The position numbers and the translations under genes are program-made. A DNA stretch of 64,000 nucleotides from assembly GCF_003014595.1 (NCBI RefSeq), contig NZ_PYGK01000006.1:186001-250000 (forward strand), in the 5' to 3' direction. Origin of the DNA: Chitinophaga ginsengisoli. Its GTDB lineage: Bacteria; Bacteroidota; Bacteroidia; Chitinophagales; Chitinophagaceae. Shown here in pieces: positions 8,507 to 17,552 of this stretch. The number at the start of each line of letters is the position of its first letter. Within the stretch, counting starts at the first letter, position 1. The notes under the pieces are model-generated. The model was not told the origin of the DNA, did no database searches, and worked only from the letters and a program-made list of their open reading frames with translations.

Positions 8507-9763
8507 ATGATAAATTTAAAACAACTCTATAGGAACCGGCTATTCAACATAGGACTGCATATTGTAGTTTGGACCTGTTTCCTGTTTTTTCCTTTTTTTA
8601 TCTACCGGATCAAGATTCAGCACCCCTGGTTCTTTGCCCGGGAAATAGTTGATAACCTCTTCCTCATAGGATTGTTTTATCTCAATTTTTATGTACTGAT
8701 CCCCCGCTTTTTCACATTAAAGAAAATAGTCTACTATCTCTCTTTTGTGGTGTTGACGCTGGTGTTCATCATTATGCAACAGGCAGTTACCGAGTATGTT
8801 TTCTGGAAAACATTCGCGTCTCAGGAAACGGTAATAGCGCCAGACAGGGATCGGGATGCCGGCTTTGCTCCGCCACCTCCTGCCTATATGCGCTACCATT
8901 TGCTGGAAGGCCGTTTGCATGCAAAGGCAACATACCGGGAACGGATAACGCCGGTATATGCTGGCGCCACCCTGAACGACTCGATCAGGAAAAGAGAGTT
9001 TATCAATGTCCGGAGTGAGCTGTCTTTCCTCGACTATATCCTTTTTCCGGAAATATTGCGGAAGTCGGTTTTTGCAGCTTTGCTCATGCTTTTTATGAGC
9101 GGCTTTATCAAGATTGCACAGGAATGGTTTAAGAGTGAACAGCAAAGGGAAGCATTGAAAGTGGAGAATCTGAACGCAGAATTAAAATTTTTAAAGTCTC
9201 AGATTAATCCTCACTTCCTTTTCAACTGTCTAAACACCATCTATTCCCTGGCGCATAAACATTCCGTACAGACAGAGCACGCCATCGTCAAGCTGTCTAC
9301 CATCATGCGGTACATGATCTATGACTCCAACGAGGATAAGGTGCAGCTCAAACAGGAGCTGCAATACCTCGAGGATTATATTGATATTCAACGTTTAAGA
9401 TTGCCGGACGATATAGTGGTGGACTATGCTGTGCAGGGAAACCCGGTAGGATTGAAAATAGAACCCATGTTGCTGGTGCCATTTGTCGAGAATGCCTTTA
9501 AACATGGGATCAGTTATGCCGAACCATCTTTTATTGCCATCGCACTCGCAATCGAAAGGAACCAGGTGAGGCTGGTAGTAGAAAACAGTCGCTTCAGAAA
9601 GCGCGTGGCCGAAAAAGGGGGAATAGGCCTGCAGAATGTGCGTAAACGGTTGGAACTGTTGTATACCGGAGACCATGATCTGGAAATCACAGAATCAGAA
9701 AACCAATTTATTGTTGATTTAAAAATCGTGTTGAAAAATGATCAGGTGCATAGCGGTGGATGA
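8507..9763 (+). CDS. LytS-type sensor histidine kinase
   Basis: The start at 8507 gives a 418-residue protein; an upstream in-frame start at 8372 would lie on the direct repeat and is unlikely. About four membrane helices (for example NLFLIGLFYLNFYVLIP, IVYYLSFVVLTLVFIIM) are followed by the His_kinase domain: FLKSQINPHFLFNCLNTIYS carries the phosphorylated His, and LLVPFVENAFKHGI with GIGLQNVRKRLELLY form the ATP-binding N and G boxes. It should autophosphorylate and pass phosphate to the LytTR regulator whose gene overlaps its 3' end by 26 bases. The signal it senses is not visible. Confidence 0.92.
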   Translation: MINLKQLYRNRLFNIGLHIVVWTCFLFFPFFIYRIKIQHPWFFAREIVDNLFLIGLFYLNFYVLIPRFFTLKKIVYYLSFVVLTLVFIIMQQAVTEYVFWKTFASQETVIAPDRDRDAGFAPPPPAYMRYHLLEGRLHAKATYRERITPVYAGATLNDSIRKREFINVRSELSFLDYILFPEILRKSVFAALLMLFMSGFIKIAQEWFKSEQQREALKVENLNAELKFLKSQINPHFLFNCLNTIYSLAHKHSVQTEHAIVKLSTIMRYMIYDSNEDKVQLKQELQYLEDYIDIQRLRLPDDIVVDYAVQGNPVGLKIEPMLLVPFVENAFKHGISYAEPSFIAIALAIERNQVRLVVENSRFRKRVAEKGGIGLQNVRKRLELLYTGDHDLEITESENQFIVDLKIVLKNDQVHSGG

Positions 9764-10448
9764 CGAACCACTGGCATTGGAAATAATTACTGACTTCGCA
9801 AGGAAGGTTCCTTTCCTGCAGCTGGTTGGCACATTTGAGAATGCAACAGAGGCGCTGCGTTTTTTACAGGAAGAGCGGGTAGACCTGCTGTTCCTCGATA
9901 TTAAAATGCCGGATATCACCGGTATTCAGTTGATGAAATCCCTGAAGTATCCGCCTATGGTGATCTTTACTACTGCATATGGAGAGTATGCACTGGAAGG
10001 ATTCGATCTGGAAGTGGTAGACTACCTCCTGAAACCTGTACCCTTTGAGCGTTTTCTCAGATCAGCTACCAAAGCGCTGGAGCTGAGAAGTATGTCCCAG
10101 CAGAAGAACGGGGACAGTAATAACGGGCACGTCAACGACTACATCTTTATTAAGACAGAATATAAGATCATTAAGATCAACCTGGAAGATATTTTATTCA
10201 TCGAAGCACTGAAAGATTATACGAAGATTTATACACCTTTTCAGCCAGTACTTACACTGCGCAGTCTCAAATCATTTGAAACACGTTTACCTGCAGATAA
10301 ATTCATCAGGGTACACCGCTCTTATGTTGTGTCGCTGAATAAGATCAACTCTGTAGAGAAAAATACTGTGATGATCGCCAACCAGTCTATCCCTATCAGT
10401 GATGGCTATAGGGAAAAGTTCTATGATGTGATCAACCGGAACAGTTAA
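9738..10448 (+). CDS. LytTR-family response regulator
   Basis: A receiver domain (residues 1-120; acidic pocket DD at 8-9, phosphoacceptor Asp54 in LFLDIKMPD, Thr and Lys in TTAYGE and LLKPV) is followed by a LytTR DNA-binding domain (about 130-235; ILFIEALKDYTKIYT and KFIRVHRSYVVSLNKI). Length is typical for the family. The gene overlaps the kinase gene, so the two are a cognate pair. The direct repeat before the kinase gene is the nearest candidate binding site. Confidence 0.95.
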   Translation: MIRCIAVDDEPLALEIITDFARKVPFLQLVGTFENATEALRFLQEERVDLLFLDIKMPDITGIQLMKSLKYPPMVIFTTAYGEYALEGFDLEVVDYLLKPVPFERFLRSATKALELRSMSQQKNGDSNNGHVNDYIFIKTEYKIIKINLEDILFIEALKDYTKIYTPFQPVLTLRSLKSFETRLPADKFIRVHRSYVVSLNKINSVEKNTVMIANQSIPISDGYREKFYDVINRNS

Positions 10449-10479
10449 TCAGTCTGCAATATCAATAAGCATAAAAAAG

Positions 10480-10512
10480 AAACGGTAAATGGCTATCTGC
10501 CATTTACCGTTT
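10480..10512. terminator. Bidirectional terminator between response regulator and cysteine desulfurase
   Basis: A 14-base perfect stem (10480-10493 with 10499-10512, five-base loop) is flanked by an A run upstream and a T-rich run downstream. It lies between two convergent genes. Confidence 0.85.
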
Positions 10513-10543
10513 TCTTTTTATTCACTAGTTGGAGTATGATTGT

Positions 10544-11671
10544 TTAGACGATCTCTTTCAGCCTTGTGATCACTTCGTCTATTTCCGCTTTCGTATTGTC
10601 TTTAGCGAAAGAGAAGCGTACGGCGATCCTGTTGGGATCACTATTGATGGCGCGGATAACATGAGAACCTGCATCAGCGCCGGATGTACAGGCACTGCCA
10701 CCGGATGCACAGATACCGTTAATGTCCAGGTTGAAGAGCAGCATTTCACTCTTCTCTGTTTTAGGGAAGGACACGTTCAGTACAGTGTACAGGCTGCGGC
10801 CATAGAGGTCGCCGTTATAACTTACACCGGGTATATGCTGTTTCAGCTGGTCCATCATATAGATGCGCAGGTCATTAATATACTTGCTATGTTCTTCCAT
10901 GTGTTCAGTTGCCAGTTCCAGCGCTTTGGCGAAACCAACAATGCCATATACATTCTCCGTACCAGCGCGCATATTACGTTCCTGTGCACCACCATGAATG
11001 AACGGCGTGATCTTCACATTTTCATTGATGTAAAGAATACCCACACCTTTAGGGCCATGGAACTTGTGACCGGAACCATTGATGAAGTGTACCGGTGTGT
11101 TGCGCAGGTCAAAAGCATAATGTCCTACTGTCTGCACGGTGTCTGAATGGAAGATGGCGTCAAACTCCTTGCAAAGATTGCCCACCGCATGAAGGTCCAG
11201 CAGGTTGCCGATTTCGTTGTTAGCATGCATCAGGCTTACCAGGCAACGTTCAGTAGAATTGGCCAGCAGTTCACGCAGGTGCGCCATATCCACATGTCCA
11301 TCGGGCTGCAGCCTTACATTACTCAGCCTGATCTTGTCTTTTGAATGGGCATGCTCCACGGAATGAAGGGTAGCATGGTGCTCAATTTCAGAAGAAATGA
11401 TATGTCTGCAACCCAGGTTGTGGATGGCCGCGTTTACCGCAGTATTGGTACTTTCAGTACCACCAGAGGTGAAAAAGATCTCCCCCGGATGTGCGTTCAG
11501 GATCTTTGCTACGGATTTACGCGCGTTTTCAATGGCCAGTCTTGTTTCACGGCCATATGAATAGATGGAAGAAGGATTTCCAAACTTTTCTGTCAGGTAA
11601 GGCAGCATCACATCCAGCACGTCTTTATCCAGCGCCGTGGTGGCTGCATTATCAAAATAAATTCGTTTCAA
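10544..11671 (-). CDS. Cysteine desulfurase (NifS/IscS-like)
   Basis: PLP-dependent class V aminotransferase-fold enzyme of 375 residues that removes sulfur from cysteine for Fe-S clusters, thiolated tRNA or cofactors. Visible: the N-terminal YFDNAATT motif, HHA at 98-100 (PLP stacking His), the PLP Schiff-base lysine Lys203 in GSGHKFHGPKG, and the persulfide-carrying Cys328 in ASGGSACTSG. The last is on a long loop, as in the NifS/IscS group, not the SufS group. No scaffold or ferredoxin gene is adjacent. It is transcribed from its own unit downstream of the glmM terminator. Confidence 0.93.
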   Translation of the reverse strand: MKRIYFDNAATTALDKDVLDVMLPYLTEKFGNPSSIYSYGRETRLAIENARKSVAKILNAHPGEIFFTSGGTESTNTAVNAAIHNLGCRHIISSEIEHHATLHSVEHAHSKDKIRLSNVRLQPDGHVDMAHLRELLANSTERCLVSLMHANNEIGNLLDLHAVGNLCKEFDAIFHSDTVQTVGHYAFDLRNTPVHFINGSGHKFHGPKGVGILYINENVKITPFIHGGAQERNMRAGTENVYGIVGFAKALELATEHMEEHSKYINDLRIYMMDQLKQHIPGVSYNGDLYGRSLYTVLNVSFPKTEKSEMLLFNLDINGICASGGSACTSGADAGSHVIRAINSDPNRIAVRFSFAKDNTKAEIDEVITRLKEIV

Positions 11672-11748
11672 GGTGGTGGTTTTTGATAAAAAAATGCCGT
11701 TGGCGGAGACAAATGTCTGATTTTTTTAGAAAATACAGCAGTCCCAAA

Positions 11749-11784
11749 AAAAAGCGGCGGATACAACTACATGCGTCCGCCGGC
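11749..11784 (-). terminator. Rho-independent terminator of the phosphoglucosamine mutase gene
   Basis: On the minus strand a GC-rich stem (GGCGGA pairing with TCCGCC, extended by a further G-C pair) is followed by a run of eight T residues (plus-strand A run 11746-11753), 25 bases after the mutase stop codon. Confidence 0.8.
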
Positions 11785-11808
11785 TAATATATTCTAAGTT
11801 GTTGAAAA

Positions 11809-13200
11809 TTAGTGCATAAACTCGCGGATGTCCTGCATGATACGTTTGGCGATATTATCTGCCGTTGTTTCATTCTGGCTTTCCGCGTAAATACGGATAA
11901 TAGGCTCCGTATTGGAAGTACGTAAGTGTACCCAGTCCCTGTCAAACTCAATTTTCAGACCGTCTTCGATGTTAATAGGCTGGTTCCTGTATTTACCTTT
12001 GATCTTATCAAAGATGGTAGCTACATCGACACCCTTATCAAGCTCTATCTTGTTTTTGGAAATAAAGTAGTCAGGGTAGCTGTTACGCAGGGCCTTGAGG
12101 TTCTTTTTGCTTTGGGCCACATGGCTGAGGAAAAGACCGATGCCGATCAGCGCATCACGGCCATAGTGGAGGTCTGGTACAATAATACCGCCATTACCTT
12201 CACCTCCTATCACCGCATTCACTTCCTTCATTTTGCGCACCACATTCACTTCTCCTACTGCAGAAGGATGGTATTCTCCACCGTTCTTCAGGGTTACATC
12301 TTTCAGCGCCTGTGTGGAAGAAAGGTTGGAAACGGTGTTCCCCTTGCGGGTTTTCAATATATAGTCAGCTACTGCCACCAGGGTATATTCTTCACCGAAC
12401 ATGCTGCCGTCTTCACATACGAAACAGAGGCGATCCACATCAGGATCTACAGCAATTCCCAGGTCAGCGCTGGACTTGTTCACTTCATTGCTTAACGCAG
12501 TAAGGTTTTCCGGTAAAGGCTCCGGATTATGGCTGAAACGACCATTTACTTCATCGAACAGTACTGTTACTTCTTCCACTCCCAATGCTTTCAGCAGGGC
12601 AGGAATGAAGATAGCGCCTGTAGAGTTGACAGCGTCTACCACTACTTTAAAGTTGCGGGCCCTGATAGCAGGAACATCAACCAGTGGATAGTTCACTACC
12701 ATGTCAATGTGCTTCTGCAGGTAGCTGTCATCTTTCTGGTAGGTGCCAAGTTTACTGACATCTGCAAAAGAGAAGTCTTCGCGTGCAGCAAGATCGAGTA
12801 CGATGGCTCCGTCTTCTCCGGAGATGAATTCACCTTCACTGTTCAGCAGTTTCAGGGCGTTCCATTCCCTGGGATTGTGGCTGGCCGTAAGAATGATACC
12901 ACCTGCTGCCTGCTCTGCCTTTACAGCCACTTCAACTGTAGGAGTGGTAGAAAGGTCCAGATCAACAACATCCAGGCCCAATCCGTTCAGGGTAGCAACA
13001 ACGAGCTGTTTCACCATTTCTCCCGAAATGCGTCCGTCCCGCCCTATTACTACTTTTCTATTGTCGGATTGTTTGATGAGCCATGTGCCGAATGCAGCTG
13101 TGAACTTTACAACATCGAGAGGAGATAGCCCTTCTCCTGGTTTGCCCCCGATGGTTCCGCGAATGCCAGAAATCGATTTGATCAGTGCCACGAATTTCAA
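11809..13200 (-). CDS. glmM: Phosphoglucosamine mutase (alpha-D-phosphohexomutase)
   Basis: Alpha-D-phosphohexomutase with all four family signatures: the phosphoserine loop TASHNP (Ser107), the metal-binding loop DPDVDRL, the sugar loop GEGNGGII, and a C-terminal phosphate loop RTSNTEPIIRIYAE. It would convert glucosamine-6-phosphate to glucosamine-1-phosphate for UDP-GlcNAc, or act on mannose or glucose phosphates; the Bacteroidota branch is generally called GlmM. The opening SISGIRGTIGG is typical. Homologues usually begin MALIKS or MSLIKS, so the in-frame GTG at 13191 may be the true start; the promoter ends only 15 bases before the ATG used here, which favours the shorter form. Confidence 0.85.
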   Translation of the reverse strand: MKFVALIKSISGIRGTIGGKPGEGLSPLDVVKFTAAFGTWLIKQSDNRKVVIGRDGRISGEMVKQLVVATLNGLGLDVVDLDLSTTPTVEVAVKAEQAAGGIILTASHNPREWNALKLLNSEGEFISGEDGAIVLDLAAREDFSFADVSKLGTYQKDDSYLQKHIDMVVNYPLVDVPAIRARNFKVVVDAVNSTGAIFIPALLKALGVEEVTVLFDEVNGRFSHNPEPLPENLTALSNEVNKSSADLGIAVDPDVDRLCFVCEDGSMFGEEYTLVAVADYILKTRKGNTVSNLSSTQALKDVTLKNGGEYHPSAVGEVNVVRKMKEVNAVIGGEGNGGIIVPDLHYGRDALIGIGLFLSHVAQSKKNLKALRNSYPDYFISKNKIELDKGVDVATIFDKIKGKYRNQPINIEDGLKIEFDRDWVHLRTSNTEPIIRIYAESQNETTADNIAKRIMQDIREFMH

Positions 13201-13215
13201 TTTTTAAAGGAAGGG

Positions 13216-13247
13216 CAAATATAAAATTACAAACAGCAATAGACAAA
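13216..13247 (-). promoter_or_regulatory. Promoter of the phosphoglucosamine mutase gene
   Basis: Read on the minus strand: TTTG (plus 13244-13247), a 20-base spacer, then TATATTTG (plus 13216-13223), an exact Bacteroidota TAnnTTTG element. Confidence 0.65.
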
Positions 13248-13378
13248 TGAATTAAATGCATAGGGCTCCTTTCTAATTAAATATTAATTTAAACAGATGC
13301 GTTATAGTTTTAATGTGGGCGATTTATATAGGGGTGAGGAAACTTTGTCCCGTTTTTCATTAATGCCACAGTTTAGCA

Positions 13379-13386
13379 TACTTTTG
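13379..13386 (+). promoter_or_regulatory. Minus-7 promoter element of the LTA-synthase-like gene
   Basis: TACTTTTG matches TAnnTTTG exactly, 29 bases before the start codon. No clear TTTG was found at the expected distance upstream. Confidence 0.5.
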
Positions 13387-13415
13387 CATGTCAATTAATC
13401 AACAGCTACGTTTAC

Positions 13416-15428
13416 ATGAAATATTTATGGAAGAGTATACCCAGGTATATTCGATACGTGATTATCCAGGCCTTATTCCTATATCTCTTCATGGTCGTTT
13501 TTCGTCTGGTTTTCTTTTTGTTTTTCTTTAAGACCACCGTTACAGACAGTGGGGCCATCCTGAAGGCATGGACACTTGGCTTAAGATTCGATATGCGTCT
13601 TGCCTTGATCCTGACCGTTCCGTTATTACTGCTTGCCTTTATTTTCAGAAACAACTTCTTTACAAAACCGGCCATCAGAAAGCCGGTTTTTGTGTATCTC
13701 TTCCTCGTATACCTGGTGCTGACATTCATGTATATATTCGACCTGGGGCACTATGCTTACCTGGGCTTACGCATGGATCCCACTATTACCCGTTTCCTGG
13801 CGGAAGGAGAAAGGGCAGATAATGCCAGGATGTTATGGCAGAGCTACCCGGTGGTACGTGCAATGGTCGGGGTCGGCCTGTTCCTGTTCCTGATCTCTTA
13901 CCAGTTCATCCGTTCCTATCAGCGACTGGCGAAAGAACCACCAATAAGGCTCAGCAACTGGAAATACAGCGGCTGGTTGTTCTCTATGGTGATCCTCTTT
14001 GCGGGCGGTATTTATGCCAACATCGCCTACTTCCCACTGCGCTGGAGCCAGGCAATGTTTACCAGGGATAATGGGGTGACCAGCCTGGCGCTGAATCCCG
14101 TATTGTACTATGTCGCCAACATGTCTGGTAAAACGGATACCTACGATATAAAAAAGACAAGGGAGCTTTATCCGGTAATGACGCGGTACCTGGGCGTACA
14201 ACAACCAGATGCGGAGAAATTGAACTTTGTGCGTGATGTTCCCGGGGCAGACAGGAAGAAAATGAATGTGGTGCTGGTTATGCTGGAATCGACCGGAGCA
14301 GCTATCACCAGTATGTACAATAACCCGATGCAGCCTACGCCCAACATGAAAAAGCTGGCTGATAGCGGTATCCTTTTCCGCAATTTCTACGTACCTGCTG
14401 TCAGCACCGCCAGAACGGTGTATGGCGTAACTACAGGGCTGCCCGATGTCAGTCTGACCAAAACAGCTTCCCGTCACCCGAAGATGATTGACCAGCGTGT
14501 AGTACTGGACCAGTTCAAGGGATACGAGAAATATTACCTGCTGGGAGGAAATACCAACTGGGCCAATATCAGGGCGGTGTTTACGAACAATGTAGAAGGC
14601 ATTAAGATCTATGAAGAAGGCTATTATAAAGCGCCCAAAGCAGATGTGTGGGGCGTATCTGATTACGACCTGATCACAGAAGCCGACGAAATATTCAGGG
14701 AGGCAGGTAAAAAGCAACAACCTTTTGTGGCCTTCCTGCAGCTGGCAGACAATCATCCTCCCTATACCACCACAAACGGAGGCGGCGATTTTAAGAAATT
14801 GACCACTAAGGATATTGACAAAGAGCAGTTTAAGAAATCAGGATTTGTTTCTATTGACCAGTTGAATGCTATCCGTTATGAGGATTATAACGTGGGGCAC
14901 CTGATTGATCTGGCAAAAAAAGGAGGGTACCTGGATAATACGATCTTTATCATGTTCGGGGACCATAACTGTACCCTGAATCCTTATCATTTTATGCCTA
15001 CCCCGGAGTATGAACTCGTCAGTGGATCAGTGCATTCCACCTGCTTTATTTATGCTCCGGCCCTGATAAAGCCACAGGTGATTAACTATGCGGTCAGCCT
15101 GGTGGATGTTTACCCCACCATGGCGAAACTGGTAGGCCTGCCGTTCAAAAACTATACACTGGGACAGGATATGCTGGATTCCACACAGACGAGCAGGTAT
15201 GCTTTCGCCAGCTATGCTAAGAACCTCCAGGGCTATATATCGATGATAGGGGAGCGCTATATGTACGAGATCAATACGAAGACCCAGGACGCTTATCTGT
15301 ACGACATGCTGGGAGATCCGCTGAAAAATGTAAAGGCGCAATATCCGGATACGGCGAAAGCGCTCGATAATTTAACGCGGGCATTTTACGAAAGCACCCG
15401 ATATTTGATATTTAATAATAAAAAATAG
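13416..15428 (+). CDS. LTA-synthase family membrane sulfatase-fold protein
   Basis: Five hydrophobic segments in residues 1-205 anchor an extracytoplasmic alkaline-phosphatase-superfamily domain (about 280-640), the architecture of lipoteichoic acid synthase and of glycan phosphoglycerol or phosphoethanolamine transferases. Metal ligand candidates are Glu291 (VMLESTG), the nucleophile Thr334 in STARTVYGVTTGLPD, and the Asp-His of MFGDHN followed by NPYHF. Gram-negative Bacteroidota lack lipoteichoic acid, so the substrate is more likely a membrane glycolipid or periplasmic glycan. It is followed by a methyltransferase and a PAP2 phosphatase with short gaps, suggesting a shared envelope-lipid role. 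Confidence 0.85.
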   Translation: MKYLWKSIPRYIRYVIIQALFLYLFMVVFRLVFFLFFFKTTVTDSGAILKAWTLGLRFDMRLALILTVPLLLLAFIFRNNFFTKPAIRKPVFVYLFLVYLVLTFMYIFDLGHYAYLGLRMDPTITRFLAEGERADNARMLWQSYPVVRAMVGVGLFLFLISYQFIRSYQRLAKEPPIRLSNWKYSGWLFSMVILFAGGIYANIAYFPLRWSQAMFTRDNGVTSLALNPVLYYVANMSGKTDTYDIKKTRELYPVMTRYLGVQQPDAEKLNFVRDVPGADRKKMNVVLVMLESTGAAITSMYNNPMQPTPNMKKLADSGILFRNFYVPAVSTARTVYGVTTGLPDVSLTKTASRHPKMIDQRVVLDQFKGYEKYYLLGGNTNWANIRAVFTNNVEGIKIYEEGYYKAPKADVWGVSDYDLITEADEIFREAGKKQQPFVAFLQLADNHPPYTTTNGGGDFKKLTTKDIDKEQFKKSGFVSIDQLNAIRYEDYNVGHLIDLAKKGGYLDNTIFIMFGDHNCTLNPYHFMPTPEYELVSGSVHSTCFIYAPALIKPQVINYAVSLVDVYPTMAKLVGLPFKNYTLGQDMLDSTQTSRYAFASYAKNLQGYISMIGERYMYEINTKTQDAYLYDMLGDPLKNVKAQYPDTAKALDNLTRAFYESTRYLIFNNKK

Positions 15429-15451
15429 AGCTTTGAGGCGTTCATCTGATC

Positions 15452-16219
15452 ATGGAAGTTTTTAATGAATTAGCAGTGGAAATACAAAAACAATGGTTTA
15501 AAGATTGGTTCAATTCTCCTTACTATCACCTGTTGTACAATAACAGGGATAATGCAGAAGCGGCAACTTTTATAGACAAATTGTTGAACTATCTGCATCC
15601 GTCTGCTAATTCTACCATGCTGGATGTAGCCTGTGGCACCGGCCGTCATTCGAGTTACCTGGCAGCAAAAGGATATACGGTCACAGGTATTGACCTTTCC
15701 ATCCGCAGCATCAACATTGCCAAAAAGCTGGAAAATGACCATCTCAGCTTTTACCAGCACGACATGCGCCTACCCTTCAGAGTGAACTATTTTGATTTTG
15801 TGTTTAACTTTTTTACCAGCTTTGGTTATTTTGATACCGAAAGGGAGAACGAGAATGCCCTGCGCACGATGCGGAATGCCCTGAAACCGGGAGGATGCCT
15901 GGTATTGGACTACCTGAACAGCCCCTATGTGAAGAACAACCTGGTACCTTTTGAGGTGAAAGAAACAGGGGATGTGGTGTTCGATATTGTCCGGGAGGTA
16001 AATGATGGTAAGTTCCAGAAGCAGATCAACATCCTGGACCGTTCCCGCTTATACCGGACAACATTTACCGAGAATGTAAGCGCCTTTACCCTTCATGATT
16101 TTGAGGAAATGTTCGCCCACCAGGGTTTACAAATAACTGATATATTTGGAGACTATCATTTCAATAGCTACGATGAACAGCATTCGCCAAGACTGATCAT
16201 CGTTGCTACAAAACACTAG
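15452..16219 (+). CDS. Class I SAM-dependent methyltransferase
   Basis: A Rossmann-type methyltransferase of 255 residues: motif I MLDVACGTGRHSSYLA with the following acidic residue in VTGIDLS, then HDMRLPF and LKPGGCLVLDYLN. The N-terminal QKQWFKDWFNSPYYHLLY cap is shared with a common Bacteroidota family whose substrate is unknown. The gene lies 23 bases after the LTA-synthase-like gene and 2 bases before the PAP2 gene, so all three are probably co-transcribed. Confidence 0.85.
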   Translation: MEVFNELAVEIQKQWFKDWFNSPYYHLLYNNRDNAEAATFIDKLLNYLHPSANSTMLDVACGTGRHSSYLAAKGYTVTGIDLSIRSINIAKKLENDHLSFYQHDMRLPFRVNYFDFVFNFFTSFGYFDTERENENALRTMRNALKPGGCLVLDYLNSPYVKNNLVPFEVKETGDVVFDIVREVNDGKFQKQINILDRSRLYRTTFTENVSAFTLHDFEEMFAHQGLQITDIFGDYHFNSYDEQHSPRLIIVATKH

Positions 16220-16221
16220 CC

Positions 16222-16800
16222 ATGCTGGAAAGACTGCTTAGACTGGACTACAAACTCTTTTTCTATATTAATAACGTGTGGCAGAATTCGGTGCTGGATG
16301 CTATTGTGCCCTGGTTAAGGGAGCCATATATCTGGGCGCCACTGTACCTTTTCCTGCTGTTGTTCGTAACGATCAATTACGGTTGGAAAGGTTTCTGGTG
16401 GATCGTCTTTTTCCTGCTTACTTTTGGTCTGGCTGACCAGGCCAGCTTATATATCAAAGAGGCTGTGGGGCGGTTAAGACCATGCCGGGACCCGCTGATG
16501 CAGCACTTTGTGAGGGTATTGGTAGTATATTGCCCGGGCAGCGGTAGTTTTACCTCTTCCCATGCAGCCAATCATTTTGCACTGGGCACTTTTTGTTTCC
16601 TCACTTTCAGGCATATTTCAAAGTTATATGCCTCTCTGTTTTTTGTCTGGGCGCTGCTGATCTGTTATGCACAGGTCTATGTGGGCGTTCATTACCCGCT
16701 GGATGTGATTGGAGGCGGTGTACTGGGTATCATCATAGGTACCCTGAGTGCCGGATTCTTTCAGCGGCGTATCAGACTGGAACCTGAATTAACAACATGA
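16222..16800 (+). CDS. PAP2 family membrane phosphatase
   Basis: Type 2 phosphatidic acid phosphatase with about six membrane helices. The three family motifs are KEAVGRLRP, SFTSSHAANH and QVYVGVHYPLD. In the third, the first Arg of the usual SRxxxxxHxxxD is Gln, a variant I recall from Bacteroidota homologues. Likely substrates are undecaprenyl pyrophosphate, lipid A or another phospholipid phosphate at the periplasmic face. The stop codon overlaps the start of the ZIP transporter gene (ATGA). Confidence 0.88.
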   Translation: MLERLLRLDYKLFFYINNVWQNSVLDAIVPWLREPYIWAPLYLFLLLFVTINYGWKGFWWIVFFLLTFGLADQASLYIKEAVGRLRPCRDPLMQHFVRVLVVYCPGSGSFTSSHAANHFALGTFCFLTFRHISKLYASLFFVWALLICYAQVYVGVHYPLDVIGGGVLGIIIGTLSAGFFQRRIRLEPELTT

Positions 16801-17528
16801 ACTGGATCTTTCTTTTAATTATTTTACTGGCGACCTTAGGCGGCGGTTTAATTCCCATGGTGGTAAGAAGGGTGACGCCCAACTTCCCGATTTACATGCT
16901 GGCATTTACCGGCGCCTGTTTGTTTGGCATCACTATCATGCACCTGTTGCCTGAAGTGTATCATGAACTGGGGCATCAGGCCGGTATCTATATCGTACTG
17001 GGTTTTTTCCTGCAGGTAGCTCTGCAGGCGTTGTCGCATGGAGCGGAACATGGACATACCCATATTCCGACAGACGGCCACCATCATGTACAGATCTTTC
17101 CTTTGTTGCTGGGTTTGTCTATCCACGCTTTTATGGAAGGTATTCCGCTGGGTTTTCAGTTTAAGGACCCGGCGGCCCTTGCTTCCCTGGTAATAGGGGT
17201 GGCTGCGCATAAATTGCCGGAGGCCTTTACCCTGATCACCGTCATGATGCATGCCCATCAACGGGGTGGGCGGTTGTGGCGTATTCTGATCATTTTTTCA
17301 CTGGTTACGCCAGTTGCAGCGGTATTGGCATCGGTGCTGGGGCAGCATTCAACCTATATATCTAACATTACTGCTTACATCGTGGCACTGGTGATAGGAG
17401 CATTCTTGCATATTTCTACCACTATTTTCTACGAAAGCGGCACCAAACACCATGAATTGAGCTATCGTAAAGTAATTGCCATAGCGGCAGGGTTGCTTTT
17501 AGCATTTCTTACCTTAATATTTGAATAA
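16797..17528 (+). CDS. ZIP family divalent metal transporter
   Basis: About eight membrane helices in 243 residues. The His-rich loop GAEHGHTHIPTDGHHHV (about 80-98) lies between helices III and IV, and helices IV and V carry HAFMEGIPLGF and AAHKLPEAF, the ZIP metal-binding motifs (HxxxEG and HKxPE). The protein would import zinc or iron. It overlaps the PAP2 gene by four bases, and the CNNM-like gene follows 24 bases later. Confidence 0.92.
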   Translation: MNWIFLLIILLATLGGGLIPMVVRRVTPNFPIYMLAFTGACLFGITIMHLLPEVYHELGHQAGIYIVLGFFLQVALQALSHGAEHGHTHIPTDGHHHVQIFPLLLGLSIHAFMEGIPLGFQFKDPAALASLVIGVAAHKLPEAFTLITVMMHAHQRGGRLWRILIIFSLVTPVAAVLASVLGQHSTYISNITAYIVALVIGAFLHISTTIFYESGTKHHELSYRKVIAIAAGLLLAFLTLIFE

Positions 17529-17552
17529 TTCTTTATTTTTAGCCTTTTAAAC